Positions 25,995 through 35,769 of a stretch of DNA of 64,000 nucleotides are shown one piece after another (positions within the stretch are counted from its first letter, which is position 1; each line of letters begins with the position of its first letter). Below the pieces are notes generated by a model. That model did not search any database, had not been told where the DNA came from, and saw only the letters and a list, made by a program, of their open reading frames with translations. Both the position numbers and the translations under genes were made by a program. The DNA lies in NCBI RefSeq assembly GCF_000332455.1, contig NZ_AOGY02000024.1:62001-126000 (forward strand). The letters are read 5' to 3'. This stretch comes from Leptospira vanthielii serovar Holland str. Waz Holland = ATCC 700522 (GTDB lineage: Bacteria > Spirochaetota > Leptospiria > Leptospirales > Leptospiraceae).

Positions 25995-27311
25995 TTAGAA
26001 ATCGATTCTAGATTTAGAAACTTCTCTTGTAATCAATTCAATTTGTTTTTCACCGGTTCGCAACTGAATGTACTGTTCCAACTTATTCTTTTGGTCCTCT
26101 GTAGGGAGTTTTGTCCATTCTGAGTCAAAAAGATTTGTATCCCTATAAGAGTTTTGATTCATATCAAATTTTTTGGTTTTTGCAAAGCTAGCAGATACCA
26201 AATGAGGGAAAAATATTTGAATTTCTTTTGAGATCATTTCTGTGCTCGAATGCCCCATTACCATTTGGTTTTTGTAAATTTCAGAAAGGATTTCGAATTT
26301 TAAATGATCAATATTTGTGGAAGAAAGATCTTGGTGGATGATTAGTTTAGCATTTGCTAGGTTATAATACTTTAATTTGTTTTGTAATTCTTTTTCTTGG
26401 TTTGGATCGATTTTTGACCCAATAATCGTTAGTTCAATTTTTCGTTCTGTATATCCGATTTCTTTTTCCAAGGCTCTTCGGTTCTCGGTTAATATTTCTT
26501 TGCGAATGAATTCTTCCGCTTTTCCTTTGAAGTAAGAGGTTCTCACAATTTGGTAAGCTGTAAAAACCGAGGGAATGACCACAACGAGCGCAAAGATAGT
26601 TAAGTAAATTTTTACCTTCCTTTCTTTGTCCTTGTACAAACCCCAATCCACTTTTGAAAACTCCATATACCGAACAAAGACAAAGGTAGTGATCGCAATG
26701 AAGATGGAATTGATTAAAAAAAGATAAGTAGCACCAAAAAAATAAGACCAGTTCCCTTGCGATAGTCCATAACCTGCTGTGCAAAGAGGGGGCATCAGAG
26801 CTGTGGCAATGGCAACACCCGCAATGGCAGTTCCTTTTTCTTTTCTTGTGTTGGCAATGATACCCGTGGCTCCTCCAAAGATTGCAATAAGAGCATCATA
26901 AATTGTCGGAGAGGTTCTGGCTAATAACTCTGATTGGGCTTCATCAATAGGGGAGAGAGAAAAATAAAGAAATGAGGTCGCAATGCTCGCAAATGTTGCC
27001 ACAGCTAAAGTACGTAGGAATTTTTTTAAGCTTTCAAAGTCGTTCGTGGCTGCGGCAAATCCAATCCCAACGATCGGGCCCATAAGAGGTGATACAAGCA
27101 TTGCCCCAATGATGACCGCGGTGGAGTTGACGTTGAGACCAATACTTGCAATGAAAATGGCAAAAATCAAAGTCCACAAATTGGAGCCAGTTAACTCGGC
27201 TCCTTTTTGAACGGATTCTATGGTGCCCGGTCTATCTAGGTCGTCGAGTAGATGGAACCTTGGAGCCAACCATAAAAAAAAGGAAACAATCGGATTCTTT
27301 GGGGATACCAT
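25995..27311 (-). CDS. DUF389 family membrane protein
   Basis: 438 residues. Six or seven hydrophobic helices occupy residues about 40-255 and include the family core NSTAVIIGAMLVSPLMGPI and ATGIIANTRKEKGTAIAGVA. The C-terminal 180 residues are soluble and charged, possibly a cytoplasmic regulatory domain. DUF389 proteins are widespread and uncharacterised; some carry their soluble domain at the other end. It starts with ATG after a short N-terminal tail and does not share an operon with its neighbours. Confidence 0.85.
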   Translation of the reverse strand: MVSPKNPIVSFFLWLAPRFHLLDDLDRPGTIESVQKGAELTGSNLWTLIFAIFIASIGLNVNSTAVIIGAMLVSPLMGPIVGIGFAAATNDFESLKKFLRTLAVATFASIATSFLYFSLSPIDEAQSELLARTSPTIYDALIAIFGGATGIIANTRKEKGTAIAGVAIATALMPPLCTAGYGLSQGNWSYFFGATYLFLINSIFIAITTFVFVRYMEFSKVDWGLYKDKERKVKIYLTIFALVVVIPSVFTAYQIVRTSYFKGKAEEFIRKEILTENRRALEKEIGYTERKIELTIIGSKIDPNQEKELQNKLKYYNLANAKLIIHQDLSSTNIDHLKFEILSEIYKNQMVMGHSSTEMISKEIQIFFPHLVSASFAKTKKFDMNQNSYRDTNLFDSEWTKLPTEDQKNKLEQYIQLRTGEKQIELITREVSKSRIDF

Positions 27312-27353
27312 AGTGTCTTAGACATCCGATTGTCTTTGTTTGCAATTAAGTTT

Positions 27354-28799
27354 TTAAACCCCACCCACCATGACATGTTTGGTGATTAAATAATCACCTA
27401 CCGACTCGATTGACAAATCCTTTCCAAATCCCGATTGTTTGAATCCACCATGCGGTGTTTCTGAAGCCAGTGGTAAGTGGTCATTGATCCAAACGGTTCC
27501 AAATTCAAATTGTTTGGCAACTCGCATAGCGCGCGCTATATCCTTAGTCCAAATCGAAGAAGCAAGCCCGTATTGGACATCGTTTGCGAGTCGGATTCCT
27601 TCTTCTTCTTTTTCATAAGATTGGATGGTAAGCACTGGCCCAAAGATTTCGTTTTGTACTACATCAAAGTTTTGTTTTACATCGGCGATGACTGTGGGTG
27701 CAAAAAAATATCCCTTGTCTAGGCCTTTGGGAATCACACCACCGGTTAGAATTTTGGCCCCTTGTTTTTTGGCACGATCCATAAAACCTAAAACGCGTTC
27801 GCGGTGGATGGCAGAAATGAGAGGACCCATTTCTGTTTTGTCATTAAAGGGATCTCCCACATTTACGGCTTTCATCGCATCCAAAACGGCATCGGTAATT
27901 TTCTTCTGTAAGGCCTTGGGAACAAGGATTCTTGTGGCGGCCGTACAGTCTTGTCCTGAGTTACAAGTGGCACCAAACGTTGCTTTGGCGGCAAACTGAT
28001 TGATATCCACATCATCAAATACAAGGAGTGGGGCTTTCCCACCGAGTTCTAAATGCACTCGTTTGAGAGAATCTGCCGCCGACTTCATAATATTTTTTCC
28101 CGTTCCCGTCGAACCGGTAAGAGAAACCATACGAACCAGAGGATGGTCTACGATGGCTTGGCCTGTGGCATTGCCACCAGTGATGATATTGATCACCCCA
28201 TCAGGGATTCCGGCTTTTTTTGTAAGTTCGGCTAACATGAGTGAGGTGATTGGTGTTCCGGGGGCCGGTTTTAAAATCACGGTGCAACCCGCAGCAAGGG
28301 CCGGTCCAAATTTCCAAACGGCCATAAGTAAGGGATAGTTCCAAGGTGCAATTTGACCCACAACACCGACTGGTTCCCGGCGAAGGATGGATGTATAACC
28401 CGGTTGGTATTCGTTTGCACGACTTCCGTGTACATCACGAGCCGCTGTGGCAAAAAAACGAATGTTATCTACAGCAAAAGGAATGTCTCCGGCGAGGCTC
28501 AAATTTTTATAAGGTTTTCCTGCATTCAGTGATTCGGCTTTTGCAAATTCTTTGGTTTTTTCTTCCAAAAGATCTGCCAATTTCCAAAGGGCTTTGGAAC
28601 GTTCTGCCGGTGTGATCCCAGACCATCTTCCATCATAAAAAGCTTTGTGAGCGGCCTTTGCGGCTTTGTCTACATCGGCCTTACTTGCGTCTATGACTTT
28701 GGCAATTTTTTTGCCTGTGGCTGGATCTTCGATGTCCATAAGACTCCCGCCATTGGAATTTGCCCACTTCCCATCAATCCAAAGTTTAAATTCTTTCAT
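27354..28799 (-). CDS. patD: 4-aminobutyraldehyde dehydrogenase (PatD/YdcW type)
   Basis: 481 residues, a complete NAD(P)-dependent aldehyde dehydrogenase. It oxidises 4-aminobutyraldehyde, the product of putrescine transamination or oxidation, to GABA. Catalytic C285 lies in GQDCTAATR, the form typical of PatD rather than of betaine-aldehyde or succinate-semialdehyde enzymes; N154 (PWNYP), K177 and E251 (ELGG) complete the active site. It is last of a three-gene leftward operon, 6 bp from the aminotransferase gene. Betaine-aldehyde or other amino-aldehyde substrates are possible, but the polyamine transporter opposite supports the assignment. Confidence 0.82.
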   Translation of the reverse strand: MKEFKLWIDGKWANSNGGSLMDIEDPATGKKIAKVIDASKADVDKAAKAAHKAFYDGRWSGITPAERSKALWKLADLLEEKTKEFAKAESLNAGKPYKNLSLAGDIPFAVDNIRFFATAARDVHGSRANEYQPGYTSILRREPVGVVGQIAPWNYPLLMAVWKFGPALAAGCTVILKPAPGTPITSLMLAELTKKAGIPDGVINIITGGNATGQAIVDHPLVRMVSLTGSTGTGKNIMKSAADSLKRVHLELGGKAPLLVFDDVDINQFAAKATFGATCNSGQDCTAATRILVPKALQKKITDAVLDAMKAVNVGDPFNDKTEMGPLISAIHRERVLGFMDRAKKQGAKILTGGVIPKGLDKGYFFAPTVIADVKQNFDVVQNEIFGPVLTIQSYEKEEEGIRLANDVQYGLASSIWTKDIARAMRVAKQFEFGTVWINDHLPLASETPHGGFKQSGFGKDLSIESVGDYLITKHVMVGGV

Positions 28800-28805
28800 A
28801 CTGAC

Positions 28806-30095
28806 TTAAATTTCCTTTAGTGATTTTGTTATGATCGCGAGGCCTTCTTTGACAATGGACTCTTCTGCCGTAATCGGAACGAGAATTCGAATCACGTTTC
28901 CATACACGCCACAAGAAAGAAGAACTAGACCATGTTCCAAGGCTTTGGCAGTGAGTTTTTTTGCCAAATCAGCCGAAGGTTTGTTTGCATCTCCATTTTC
29001 TACGAGCTCAAATGCCACCATGCCACCTAACCCGCGTATTTCGCCAATGTGAGGATAGGATTTTTTGATTTCGTTTAGTTCGGTGATTAACATTTTGCCG
29101 AGTTTGACTGATTTTTCTAAAATCCCTTCTTCTTCGATGAGATCCATGACCGCAATCCCTGCAGCACAAGCCACGGGGTTACCTGCATAAGTTCCCCCGA
29201 GCCCACCAGGTTCTACTGCATCCATAATGGATGTTTTTCCAATCACAGCAGAAAGGGGCATTCCGGCTGCGAGTGATTTTGCAGTGGTGATGAGGTCTGG
29301 TTTGATTCCAGAATGTTCAATGGCAAAAAGTTTTCCCGTTCTTGCAAATCCGGATTGTACTTCATCGGCAATCAGAAGGATTCCATGTTCATCACAAATG
29401 GTCCTTAGTTTTTTTAAGAAAGAAGGAGAGGCAATATAAAATCCACCTTCACCTTGCACGGGTTCGATGACAATGGCTGCCACACGAGAAGGATCAATGT
29501 CGGCTTTAAATAAATTGTTTAGAGCTTTTATGGAATCGTCTTCTGTGACCCCATGGTATTCCATCGGAAAAGGAATGTGGTAAACGTCGCTTGCGAAAGG
29601 ACCAAATCCTTTTTTATAAGGAACCACTTTTCCTGTAAGGGCAAGTGCCATCATGGTTCGTCCGTGAAACCCACCGAGAAAACTGATAATTCCCGGCCTT
29701 CCCGTAGCGGCCCTTGCAATTTTCACTGCGTTTTCTAAGGCTTCGGCCCCAGAAGAAAAAAGAATGGTTTTGGCTCCACCCTCAATCGGCGCTTTGGCGT
29801 TTAGTTTTTCGCAAAGAACGATATAGGATTCATAAGGCATAATTTGGAAAGCCGTGTGCAAAACTTGATCCACTTGTTTGTGGATGGCAGCAACCACTTT
29901 TGGATGGCAGTGCCCTGTATTTTGAACTCCAATCCCACCACCGAAGTCGATGAATCTTTTTCCTTCAATGTCCCAAATTTCTGCATTTTTGGCTCTTTCG
30001 GCAAACGCTGGATAGGCGGTTGTAACACCTCTCGGAACGTTTGCAAGTCTTCTTTCCCATAGAGTTTGGTTGGTTTGTTTTTGATTGCCTGTCAT
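28806..30095 (-). CDS. gabT: 4-aminobutyrate (GABA) aminotransferase
   Basis: 429 residues, a class III PLP-dependent aminotransferase. It moves the amino group of GABA to 2-oxoglutarate, giving succinate semialdehyde and glutamate. The PLP lysine is K273 (TTAKSLAAGMP) and the cofactor aspartate D244 (IADEVQSGF); SSGAEALENAVKIAR and EPVQGEGGF are group signatures. Similarity is closest to GabT/PuuE. The start codon overlaps the stop of gabD as ATGA. It may also handle putrescine or other omega-amines, since no separate putrescine aminotransferase is encoded here. Confidence 0.88.
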   Translation of the reverse strand: MTGNQKQTNQTLWERRLANVPRGVTTAYPAFAERAKNAEIWDIEGKRFIDFGGGIGVQNTGHCHPKVVAAIHKQVDQVLHTAFQIMPYESYIVLCEKLNAKAPIEGGAKTILFSSGAEALENAVKIARAATGRPGIISFLGGFHGRTMMALALTGKVVPYKKGFGPFASDVYHIPFPMEYHGVTEDDSIKALNNLFKADIDPSRVAAIVIEPVQGEGGFYIASPSFLKKLRTICDEHGILLIADEVQSGFARTGKLFAIEHSGIKPDLITTAKSLAAGMPLSAVIGKTSIMDAVEPGGLGGTYAGNPVACAAGIAVMDLIEEEGILEKSVKLGKMLITELNEIKKSYPHIGEIRGLGGMVAFELVENGDANKPSADLAKKLTAKALEHGLVLLSCGVYGNVIRILVPITAEESIVKEGLAIITKSLKEI

Positions 30096-31549
30096 GTGAT
30101 TCCTCCGAGGCAGAGATATTTGGTTACTGTATAATCATCGAGTCCGTATTTGGAACCTTCTCGTCCCATTCCAGAAAATTTAACACCCCCGAAAGGGACT
30201 TGTTCTGAAGAAATTAATCCTTCATTAATTCCCACCATCCCGTATTCTAGTTGTTCTGCGACTCTAAAAATGCGAGCTATGTCCTTTGTATACAAATAGG
30301 ATGCGAGTCCAAAGTCGGTGTCATTTGCCAAATGGATGGCTTCCTCTTCAGTTTGGAAGGTTTGGATACACGAAACTGGTCCAAAGGTTTCTTCCTTTGT
30401 CACAACCATGGAGGAGTTTACAGGATAAAGGACAGTCGGCTCAAAAAAATTCCCTCCGAGGCTGTGTTCCTGCCCACCAGTCAGAATTTTTGCTCCTTTG
30501 GAAACGGCATCTTGGATATGCGATTTTACTTTTTCCAGAGCCGCCTCATTAATAAGTGGGCCTTGTTGGGCATTGGGTTCCATACCATTGGCTACCACGA
30601 GTTCCTTGGCTTTTTCGGCCAACTTCTTTGCAAAAGCTTCGGCAACGGAGGCCTGGACAAGAAAGCGGTTTACACAAACACAAGTTTGTCCCGTGTTTCT
30701 ATATTTCGAAAGCATGGCGCCCTTAACGGCCTCCTCAATGTCGGCATCTTCAAAAACAATAAAGGGAGCATTTCCACCGAGCTCCAGTGAAAGTTTTTTC
30801 AAAGTAGCTGCTGATTTTTCCATGAGATAAATTCCAGTCTTTGTGGAACCAGTAAAACTTAGTTTACGAACTTCTTTACTTTCTAAAATGGTTTTCCCTA
30901 TGGCGATGGGGTCACCAACTAACACGTTCCAGACGCCTTTGGGAAGTCCTGCTCTTTCGGCAAGGACTGCCATGGCAAGTGCCGAGTAGGGAGTAAGTTC
31001 TGCCGGTTTGGAAACAACAGTGCAACCAGCTGCGAGGGCTGGCGCTACTTTTCTTGCAAGCATGGCTGCCGGAAAATTCCAAGGAGTGATGGTTCCCACA
31101 ACTCCAATCGGTTCCTTTAATACAAGGATTCTTGTGTCTTTTCTGTGTGAAGGGATGATATCACCATACGAACGTTTTGCCTCTTCGCCAAACCATTCGA
31201 TGTAAGAGGCAGCATAAGCGATCTCTCCACTAGCTTCTGTTAGTGGCTTCCCTTGTTCTTGGGTCATGATCAGAGCCAAATCTTCTTGGTTGTCCATTAT
31301 AAGTTGGAACCATTTGCGTAAAATTCCGGCTCTTTCTTTTGCGGGTCGCGTTTTCCAATCCTTGAGAGCTTCTTTAGCCGAACGAATGGCGCGACTTGTA
31401 TCTTTTTCTGTGGAGTGAGGAATGTTTCCAATCACTTCACCACTTGCGGGGTTATGGACTAAAATTTCTTTTTTGTTTTCTGCAGGGCACCAAACCCCGC
31501 CAATGTAGTTTTCTTGTCGAAAAAGGTCTTTGTCTTTGATGTATTTCAT
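30092..31549 (-). CDS. gabD: Succinate-semialdehyde dehydrogenase
   Basis: 485 residues, first gene of the leftward operon. The enzyme oxidises succinate semialdehyde to succinate, feeding the TCA cycle. Catalytic C290 (GQTCVCVNR, with the second Cys two residues on that is typical of GabD), E256 (ELGGN) and N158 (PWNFP) are present, along with the EQGKPLTEA helix characteristic of this subgroup. NAD versus NADP use cannot be decided by eye. The ATG is preceded by AGG at 7-8 bp. The 139 bp between this gene and the transporter lipoprotein gene holds the divergent regulatory region. Confidence 0.9.
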   Translation of the reverse strand: MKYIKDKDLFRQENYIGGVWCPAENKKEILVHNPASGEVIGNIPHSTEKDTSRAIRSAKEALKDWKTRPAKERAGILRKWFQLIMDNQEDLALIMTQEQGKPLTEASGEIAYAASYIEWFGEEAKRSYGDIIPSHRKDTRILVLKEPIGVVGTITPWNFPAAMLARKVAPALAAGCTVVSKPAELTPYSALAMAVLAERAGLPKGVWNVLVGDPIAIGKTILESKEVRKLSFTGSTKTGIYLMEKSAATLKKLSLELGGNAPFIVFEDADIEEAVKGAMLSKYRNTGQTCVCVNRFLVQASVAEAFAKKLAEKAKELVVANGMEPNAQQGPLINEAALEKVKSHIQDAVSKGAKILTGGQEHSLGGNFFEPTVLYPVNSSMVVTKEETFGPVSCIQTFQTEEEAIHLANDTDFGLASYLYTKDIARIFRVAEQLEYGMVGINEGLISSEQVPFGGVKFSGMGREGSKYGLDDYTVTKYLCLGGIT

Positions 31550-31688
31550 ACCAAACCTGTGCTTTCATCGAAATACCAGCTCCTAAAAATTCCTACCTTT
31601 TTTTTGAAAACCTAGGAAGTGGTTGCTTAATTTTGGGTTTTTGGTATCTAAATCACTGACATAAGTAAAACCAGGAGCACATAGGTTT

Positions 31689-32858
31689 ATGAAATTCGAT
31701 TCATACAAACGAGTGATTTTTTCTGTAGCAGTTCTCGCAATCGCTTTCACGGTTGCCTGCGGCAAAAAAGAAACAAAGGTTTCCGAAATCGGGCAAGGCG
31801 AGGGAGAAGTTTCCATCGTAGCTTGGCCGGGATACATTGAACGTGGTGAAACAGACAAAGGATATGATTGGGTCACTGAATTTGAAAAAAGTTCTGGCTG
31901 TAAAGTAAATGTAAAAACTGCCGCTACATCTGATGAGATGGTAGCACTCATGAATGAAGGTGGGTTTGATCTCGTCACTGCCTCTGGTGATGCATCGTTA
32001 CGTTTGGTTGCCGGTGGAAAGGTCCAAGAAATCAATACGGATTTGGTCCCTAGTTGGAAAAATGTAGATTCTCGTTTGCAAAATGCTCCTTGGCATACAG
32101 TGGAAGGAAAACATTTCGGAGTACCTTACCAATGGGGTCCGAACGTACTTATGTACAACACTAAGGTTTTCAAAAAAGCCCCTACTAGTTGGAATGTTGT
32201 TTTTGAGGAACAAGTTTTACCTGATGGAAAATCAAACAAAGGTCGCGTACAAGCCTTTGATGGTCCAATCTACATTGCCGATGCTGCATTGTATTTAAAA
32301 CAAGCAAAACCAGAACTCGGAATCCAAGATCCTTATGAATTGGATGAAAAACAATACACTGCTGTCATTGAACTTTTGAAAAAACAAAGACAACTCGTTC
32401 CTAAGTATTGGCATGATGCGATGGTGCAAGTGGATGACTTTAAAAAAGAAGGATTAGTTGCATCTTCTACATGGCCATTCCAAGTAAACCTACTTGTGAG
32501 CGAAAAACAACCTGTAGCATCTGTCGTTCCACAAGAAGGAGCAACCGGTTGGGCAGATAGCACCATGTTACACAAAGATTCAAAACATGTAAACTGTGCT
32601 TACAAATGGTTAGAACATTCCCTTTCTCCAAAAGTACAAGGTGACCTTGCTTCTTGGTTTGGATCTGTTCCGTCTGTTCCATCTGCTTGTAAAGGGAACG
32701 CTTTACTTGGGGACACTGGTTGTGCCGTAAACGGATTCAATAACTTTGAAAAAATCTCTTTTTGGAGAACTCCAAAAGAAGATTGTTCGGGTGGAAGAAA
32801 ATGTATACCTTACAAAAAATGGGCTGAAGATTATATTTCCATTATTGGAAGTAAATAG
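31689..32858 (+). CDS. potF: Putrescine/spermidine-binding lipoprotein of an ABC importer
   Basis: 389 residues. The signal peptide ends in a lipobox FTVAC with lipidated C24, so the protein is anchored in the envelope rather than free in the periplasm. The mature part is a PotD/PotF-type solute-binding protein: VSIVAWPGYIERG, a GGFDLVTASGDASLRL ligand loop, and PYQWGPNVLMYNT. The binding pocket residues cannot be assigned without a structure, so putrescine versus spermidine is open; the neighbouring GABA pathway favours putrescine. Extra cysteines near the C-terminus (SACKGN, TGCAV, EDCSGGRKC) may form disulfides. It heads the pot operon, opposite to gabDT-patD. Confidence 0.87.
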   Translation: MKFDSYKRVIFSVAVLAIAFTVACGKKETKVSEIGQGEGEVSIVAWPGYIERGETDKGYDWVTEFEKSSGCKVNVKTAATSDEMVALMNEGGFDLVTASGDASLRLVAGGKVQEINTDLVPSWKNVDSRLQNAPWHTVEGKHFGVPYQWGPNVLMYNTKVFKKAPTSWNVVFEEQVLPDGKSNKGRVQAFDGPIYIADAALYLKQAKPELGIQDPYELDEKQYTAVIELLKKQRQLVPKYWHDAMVQVDDFKKEGLVASSTWPFQVNLLVSEKQPVASVVPQEGATGWADSTMLHKDSKHVNCAYKWLEHSLSPKVQGDLASWFGSVPSVPSACKGNALLGDTGCAVNGFNNFEKISFWRTPKEDCSGGRKCIPYKKWAEDYISIIGSK

Positions 32859-32891
32859 ATCTTAACATCATAGAATACTGAAGGAGAAGGA

Positions 32892-33917
32892 ATGGACCAA
32901 GTTTACGATGTTGAATTTCAAAATGTAACAAGGAAATTCGACCAATTTATAGCGGTGGATGATGTCTCCTTTGGGATTAGAAAAGGTGAATTCTTTTCGA
33001 TGTTAGGCCCTTCCGGATCGGGCAAAACTACCTGCCTCCGTATGGTGGCAGGATTTCAAGATACAACTTCAGGAAGGGTTCTTTTGGAAGGTGTTGATGT
33101 TACAGGCATCCCACCTTACAAAAGAAATGTGAATACAGTCTTTCAAGACTATGCTTTATTCCCTCATATGACAGTGGCTGAAAATGTGGGTTATGGGTTA
33201 AAAATTAAAAAACACCCTACTAATGAAATTACCAAAAGAGTATCGGAAATGCTTTCTATGGTGCGCCTTCCTGATGTGGGAAACCGCAAACCTTCTGAAC
33301 TCTCTGGGGGGCAAAGGCAAAGGATTGCACTTGCACGAGCTCTGATCAATCGGCCCGGAGTACTACTTCTCGATGAACCACTCGGCGCTCTTGATTTAAA
33401 ACTCAGAGAAGAGATGCAATTAGAACTCAAGGCCATCCAAAAAGAAGTGGGGATCACTTTTATCTTTGTCACCCACGACCAAGAAGAAGCACTTTCTATG
33501 TCAGATCGAATCGCCGTCTTTAATAAAGGTAAGGTGGAACAAATTGCCACCCCAGAAGAATTGTATGACCGCCCAAAAACTGAGTTTGTCGCAAACTTTG
33601 TAGGAACTTCCAATATTCTCACTTTAGAGGAAACCAAACGATTGACTGGCCAAACAGGAAAGGGAATGATTCGTCCAGAACGTGTCCATGTATTTGCCAA
33701 CGCAAAAGAGGACAACCATTCCACAGGATATAGAACCTTTAAAGCAATTCTCAAAAGCCAAGTGTATTCAGGTGCCACTTCCAAAATGCATTTCGAAACA
33801 CCTGCTGGTTCACGGATCATTGCCTCTACACAAAACTTAAAAATATCAGCAGAATATATTGCTGTTGGTTCGGAAGTGCTTGTGGGTTGGAAAGATTCTG
33901 ACATGCATTTACTTTAA
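32892..33917 (+). CDS. potA: Polyamine ABC transporter ATP-binding protein
   Basis: 341 residues. Walker A GPSGSGKTT (39-47), Q-loop, signature LSGGQRQR (about 138-145), Walker B LLLDEPLGALD and a C-terminal TOBE domain (about 260-341) define a PotA/PotG subunit. It energises the importer formed by the two permeases downstream. The start ATG has AAGGAGAAGGA upstream. A regulatory role of the TOBE domain is typical of this family. PotA and PotG cannot be separated by sequence reading alone. Confidence 0.92.
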   Translation: MDQVYDVEFQNVTRKFDQFIAVDDVSFGIRKGEFFSMLGPSGSGKTTCLRMVAGFQDTTSGRVLLEGVDVTGIPPYKRNVNTVFQDYALFPHMTVAENVGYGLKIKKHPTNEITKRVSEMLSMVRLPDVGNRKPSELSGGQRQRIALARALINRPGVLLLDEPLGALDLKLREEMQLELKAIQKEVGITFIFVTHDQEEALSMSDRIAVFNKGKVEQIATPEELYDRPKTEFVANFVGTSNILTLEETKRLTGQTGKGMIRPERVHVFANAKEDNHSTGYRTFKAILKSQVYSGATSKMHFETPAGSRIIASTQNLKISAEYIAVGSEVLVGWKDSDMHLL

Positions 33918-33927
33918 GGGTTTGTAA

Positions 33928-34845
33928 ATGACAACCACCTTTGATAAGTTTTTTACATTTCTTTTTTATCGAAAAGGCCTTGCGATTTTTTTGTTACTCG
34001 CACCGCTTCTCATTTGGCTTGGTGTTGTGTATTTGGGATCGCTTTTTACACTCCTTATCCAGAGTTTTTTCTCCATTGATTCTTTTTCTGGAGTGATCAA
34101 ACGCGAGTTTACTTTAGAATCCTATTATGACTTGTTTCGTCAGAGTACGAATTGGGATATCATCATTCGTACCACAACCATGGCCTTTACTGTTACTGTT
34201 GTGAGTGCCATCATTGCTTTTCCCATTGCTTATTATATGGCGATGTATGCAGGCCCAAAACTAAAACCCATTCTTTATTTAGGAGTGATGTTGCCACTTT
34301 GGTCGAGTTATCTTGTGAAAGTATATTCTTGGAAACTCATTATGGCAAAAGAAGGAATCCTCACTTGGTGTTTGGAAGAACTTGGACTCCTGCATCTTTT
34401 AGATGCCATCCTTTCGTTACCTGTGATTGGGGGAACCTCATTATCGTTTTCTTACATTGGGATGTTTTTGGTTTTTGTTTATATTTGGCTTCCTTATATG
34501 ATCCTTCCCATCCAGGCCTCTTTGGAACGAATTCCTAAGTCACTGCTCGAAGCCTCTTCCGATTTAGGTGGAGGACCGGCCCAAACCTTTCGTAAAGTGG
34601 TTTTGCCATTGGCATTTCCGGGAGTGGTGGCAGGTTCGATTTTTACCTTCTCACTTACATTAGGTGATTATATCATCCCTACCATTATTGGTAATTCTAG
34701 TTACTTTATAGGAATGGCGGTTTACACCCACCAAGGAACAGCAGGGAACATTCCTTTGGCGGCAGCCTTTTCTATGATACCGATTATTATCATGATGGTT
34801 TATCTTATGATTGCCAAACGATTAGGAGCTTTCGATGCCCTCTAA
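33928..34845 (+). CDS. potB: Polyamine ABC transporter permease (PotB/PotH)
   Basis: 305 residues, six membrane helices. The cytoplasmic coupling loop LLEASSDLGGGPAQTFRKVVLPLAFPG is the EAA motif of ABC importers (core EASSDLGGGPAQTFRKVVLP at about 209-228). It pairs with the second permease to form the channel. The start follows potA by 10 bp and its end overlaps the next permease by 11 bp. Confidence 0.92.
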   Translation: MTTTFDKFFTFLFYRKGLAIFLLLAPLLIWLGVVYLGSLFTLLIQSFFSIDSFSGVIKREFTLESYYDLFRQSTNWDIIIRTTTMAFTVTVVSAIIAFPIAYYMAMYAGPKLKPILYLGVMLPLWSSYLVKVYSWKLIMAKEGILTWCLEELGLLHLLDAILSLPVIGGTSLSFSYIGMFLVFVYIWLPYMILPIQASLERIPKSLLEASSDLGGGPAQTFRKVVLPLAFPGVVAGSIFTFSLTLGDYIIPTIIGNSSYFIGMAVYTHQGTAGNIPLAAAFSMIPIIIMMVYLMIAKRLGAFDAL

Positions 34846-35638
34846 ATGGAATTTCGGAACCATCGGATTAAAACTGGCAACCATCCTTGGTTTTCTTTTT
34901 ATCCACATACCAATTTTTATCATCATCATGTATGCATTCTCTACTGATGAAAAAACATTTCAATTTCCCTTACCTGGGTTCACTCTCAAATGGTTTGGAG
35001 TTGCTTGGGAGAGGAATGACATTTGGGAAGCCATCATTCTTTCTTCACAAGTCGCTACCATTTCTACGATTCTAGCTATTGTTCTTGGAACCTTGGCATG
35101 CCTTGCTGTCTATCGTAGCAAATTTTTTGGAAGGGAAGTGATTTCCTTTTTAGTGATTTTACCAATTGCTTTGCCTGGGATTGTAACCGGTATTTCGTTA
35201 CGATCGGCCATGTCACTTTTTGGAATTCCTTTTAGTACATGGACCATTGTCATTGCACACGCAACATTTTGTGTTGTGACTGTATACAACAACGTACTGG
35301 CGAGACTTCGTCGGAGCTCACATTCGATGGTGGAAGCATCTATGGATTTAGGTGCCAATCCATGGCAAACATTTCGATTTGTCATTTTACCAAATATCGC
35401 TACGGCATTGTTAGCTGGTGGGATGTTGTCATTCGCATTATCATTTGATGAAGTGATTGTGACAACATTTACGGCGGGCCAACAATCCACGGTTCCCATT
35501 TGGATGTTAACAGAATTCATTCGACCAAGGCAGAGGCCTGTGACCAATGTGGTTGCGGTTTTTGTCATTCTTGTGACAACATTACCAATACTTGTAGCTT
35601 ATTACTTAACCAAAGAAGATGAAGGTGGGAAAAAGTAA
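34835..35638 (+). CDS. potC: Polyamine ABC transporter permease (PotC/PotI)
   Basis: 267 residues, six membrane helices, with the EAA loop EASMDLGANPWQTFRFVILP (about 168-187). Family features include YAFSTDEKTFQFPLPGFTLKW near the start (quoted core FSTDEKTFQFPLPGFTLKW). Its start lies inside the end of potB, so production of the two permeases is coupled. No terminator with a T-run was seen in the 130 bp that follow. Confidence 0.92.
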   Translation: MPSKWNFGTIGLKLATILGFLFIHIPIFIIIMYAFSTDEKTFQFPLPGFTLKWFGVAWERNDIWEAIILSSQVATISTILAIVLGTLACLAVYRSKFFGREVISFLVILPIALPGIVTGISLRSAMSLFGIPFSTWTIVIAHATFCVVTVYNNVLARLRRSSHSMVEASMDLGANPWQTFRFVILPNIATALLAGGMLSFALSFDEVIVTTFTAGQQSTVPIWMLTEFIRPRQRPVTNVVAVFVILVTTLPILVAYYLTKEDEGGKK

Positions 35639-35732
35639 CTCCTACTTAATTCTTGAATCGTTATGTAAGTCTCTCGAACCAATTTAGAAACTGTTACAGT
35701 TTTGCGTATTTTGACAATTATCAACGGAATTT

Positions 35733-35756
35733 CACTTTCCCAAATTCTAGAAAGTG
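35733..35756. promoter_or_regulatory. Inverted repeat in the leader of the universal stress gene
   Basis: CACTTTC (35733-35739) and GAAAGTG (35750-35756) are perfect 7-bp arms around a 10-bp spacer, 13 bp before the ATG. There is no T-run, so it is more likely an operator or a 5' leader hairpin covering the translation start region than a terminator. Confidence 0.4.
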
Positions 35757-35769
35757 GTAGACTTTTGAA

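Noticed and set aside
30251..30790. 179-residue open frame on the plus strand
   Set aside because: Antisense to gabD; Gly/Asn-rich shadow, no start signal.
33191..33904. 237-residue open frame on the minus strand
   Set aside because: Antisense to potA, which has complete ABC motifs; Ser-rich shadow without ribosome site.
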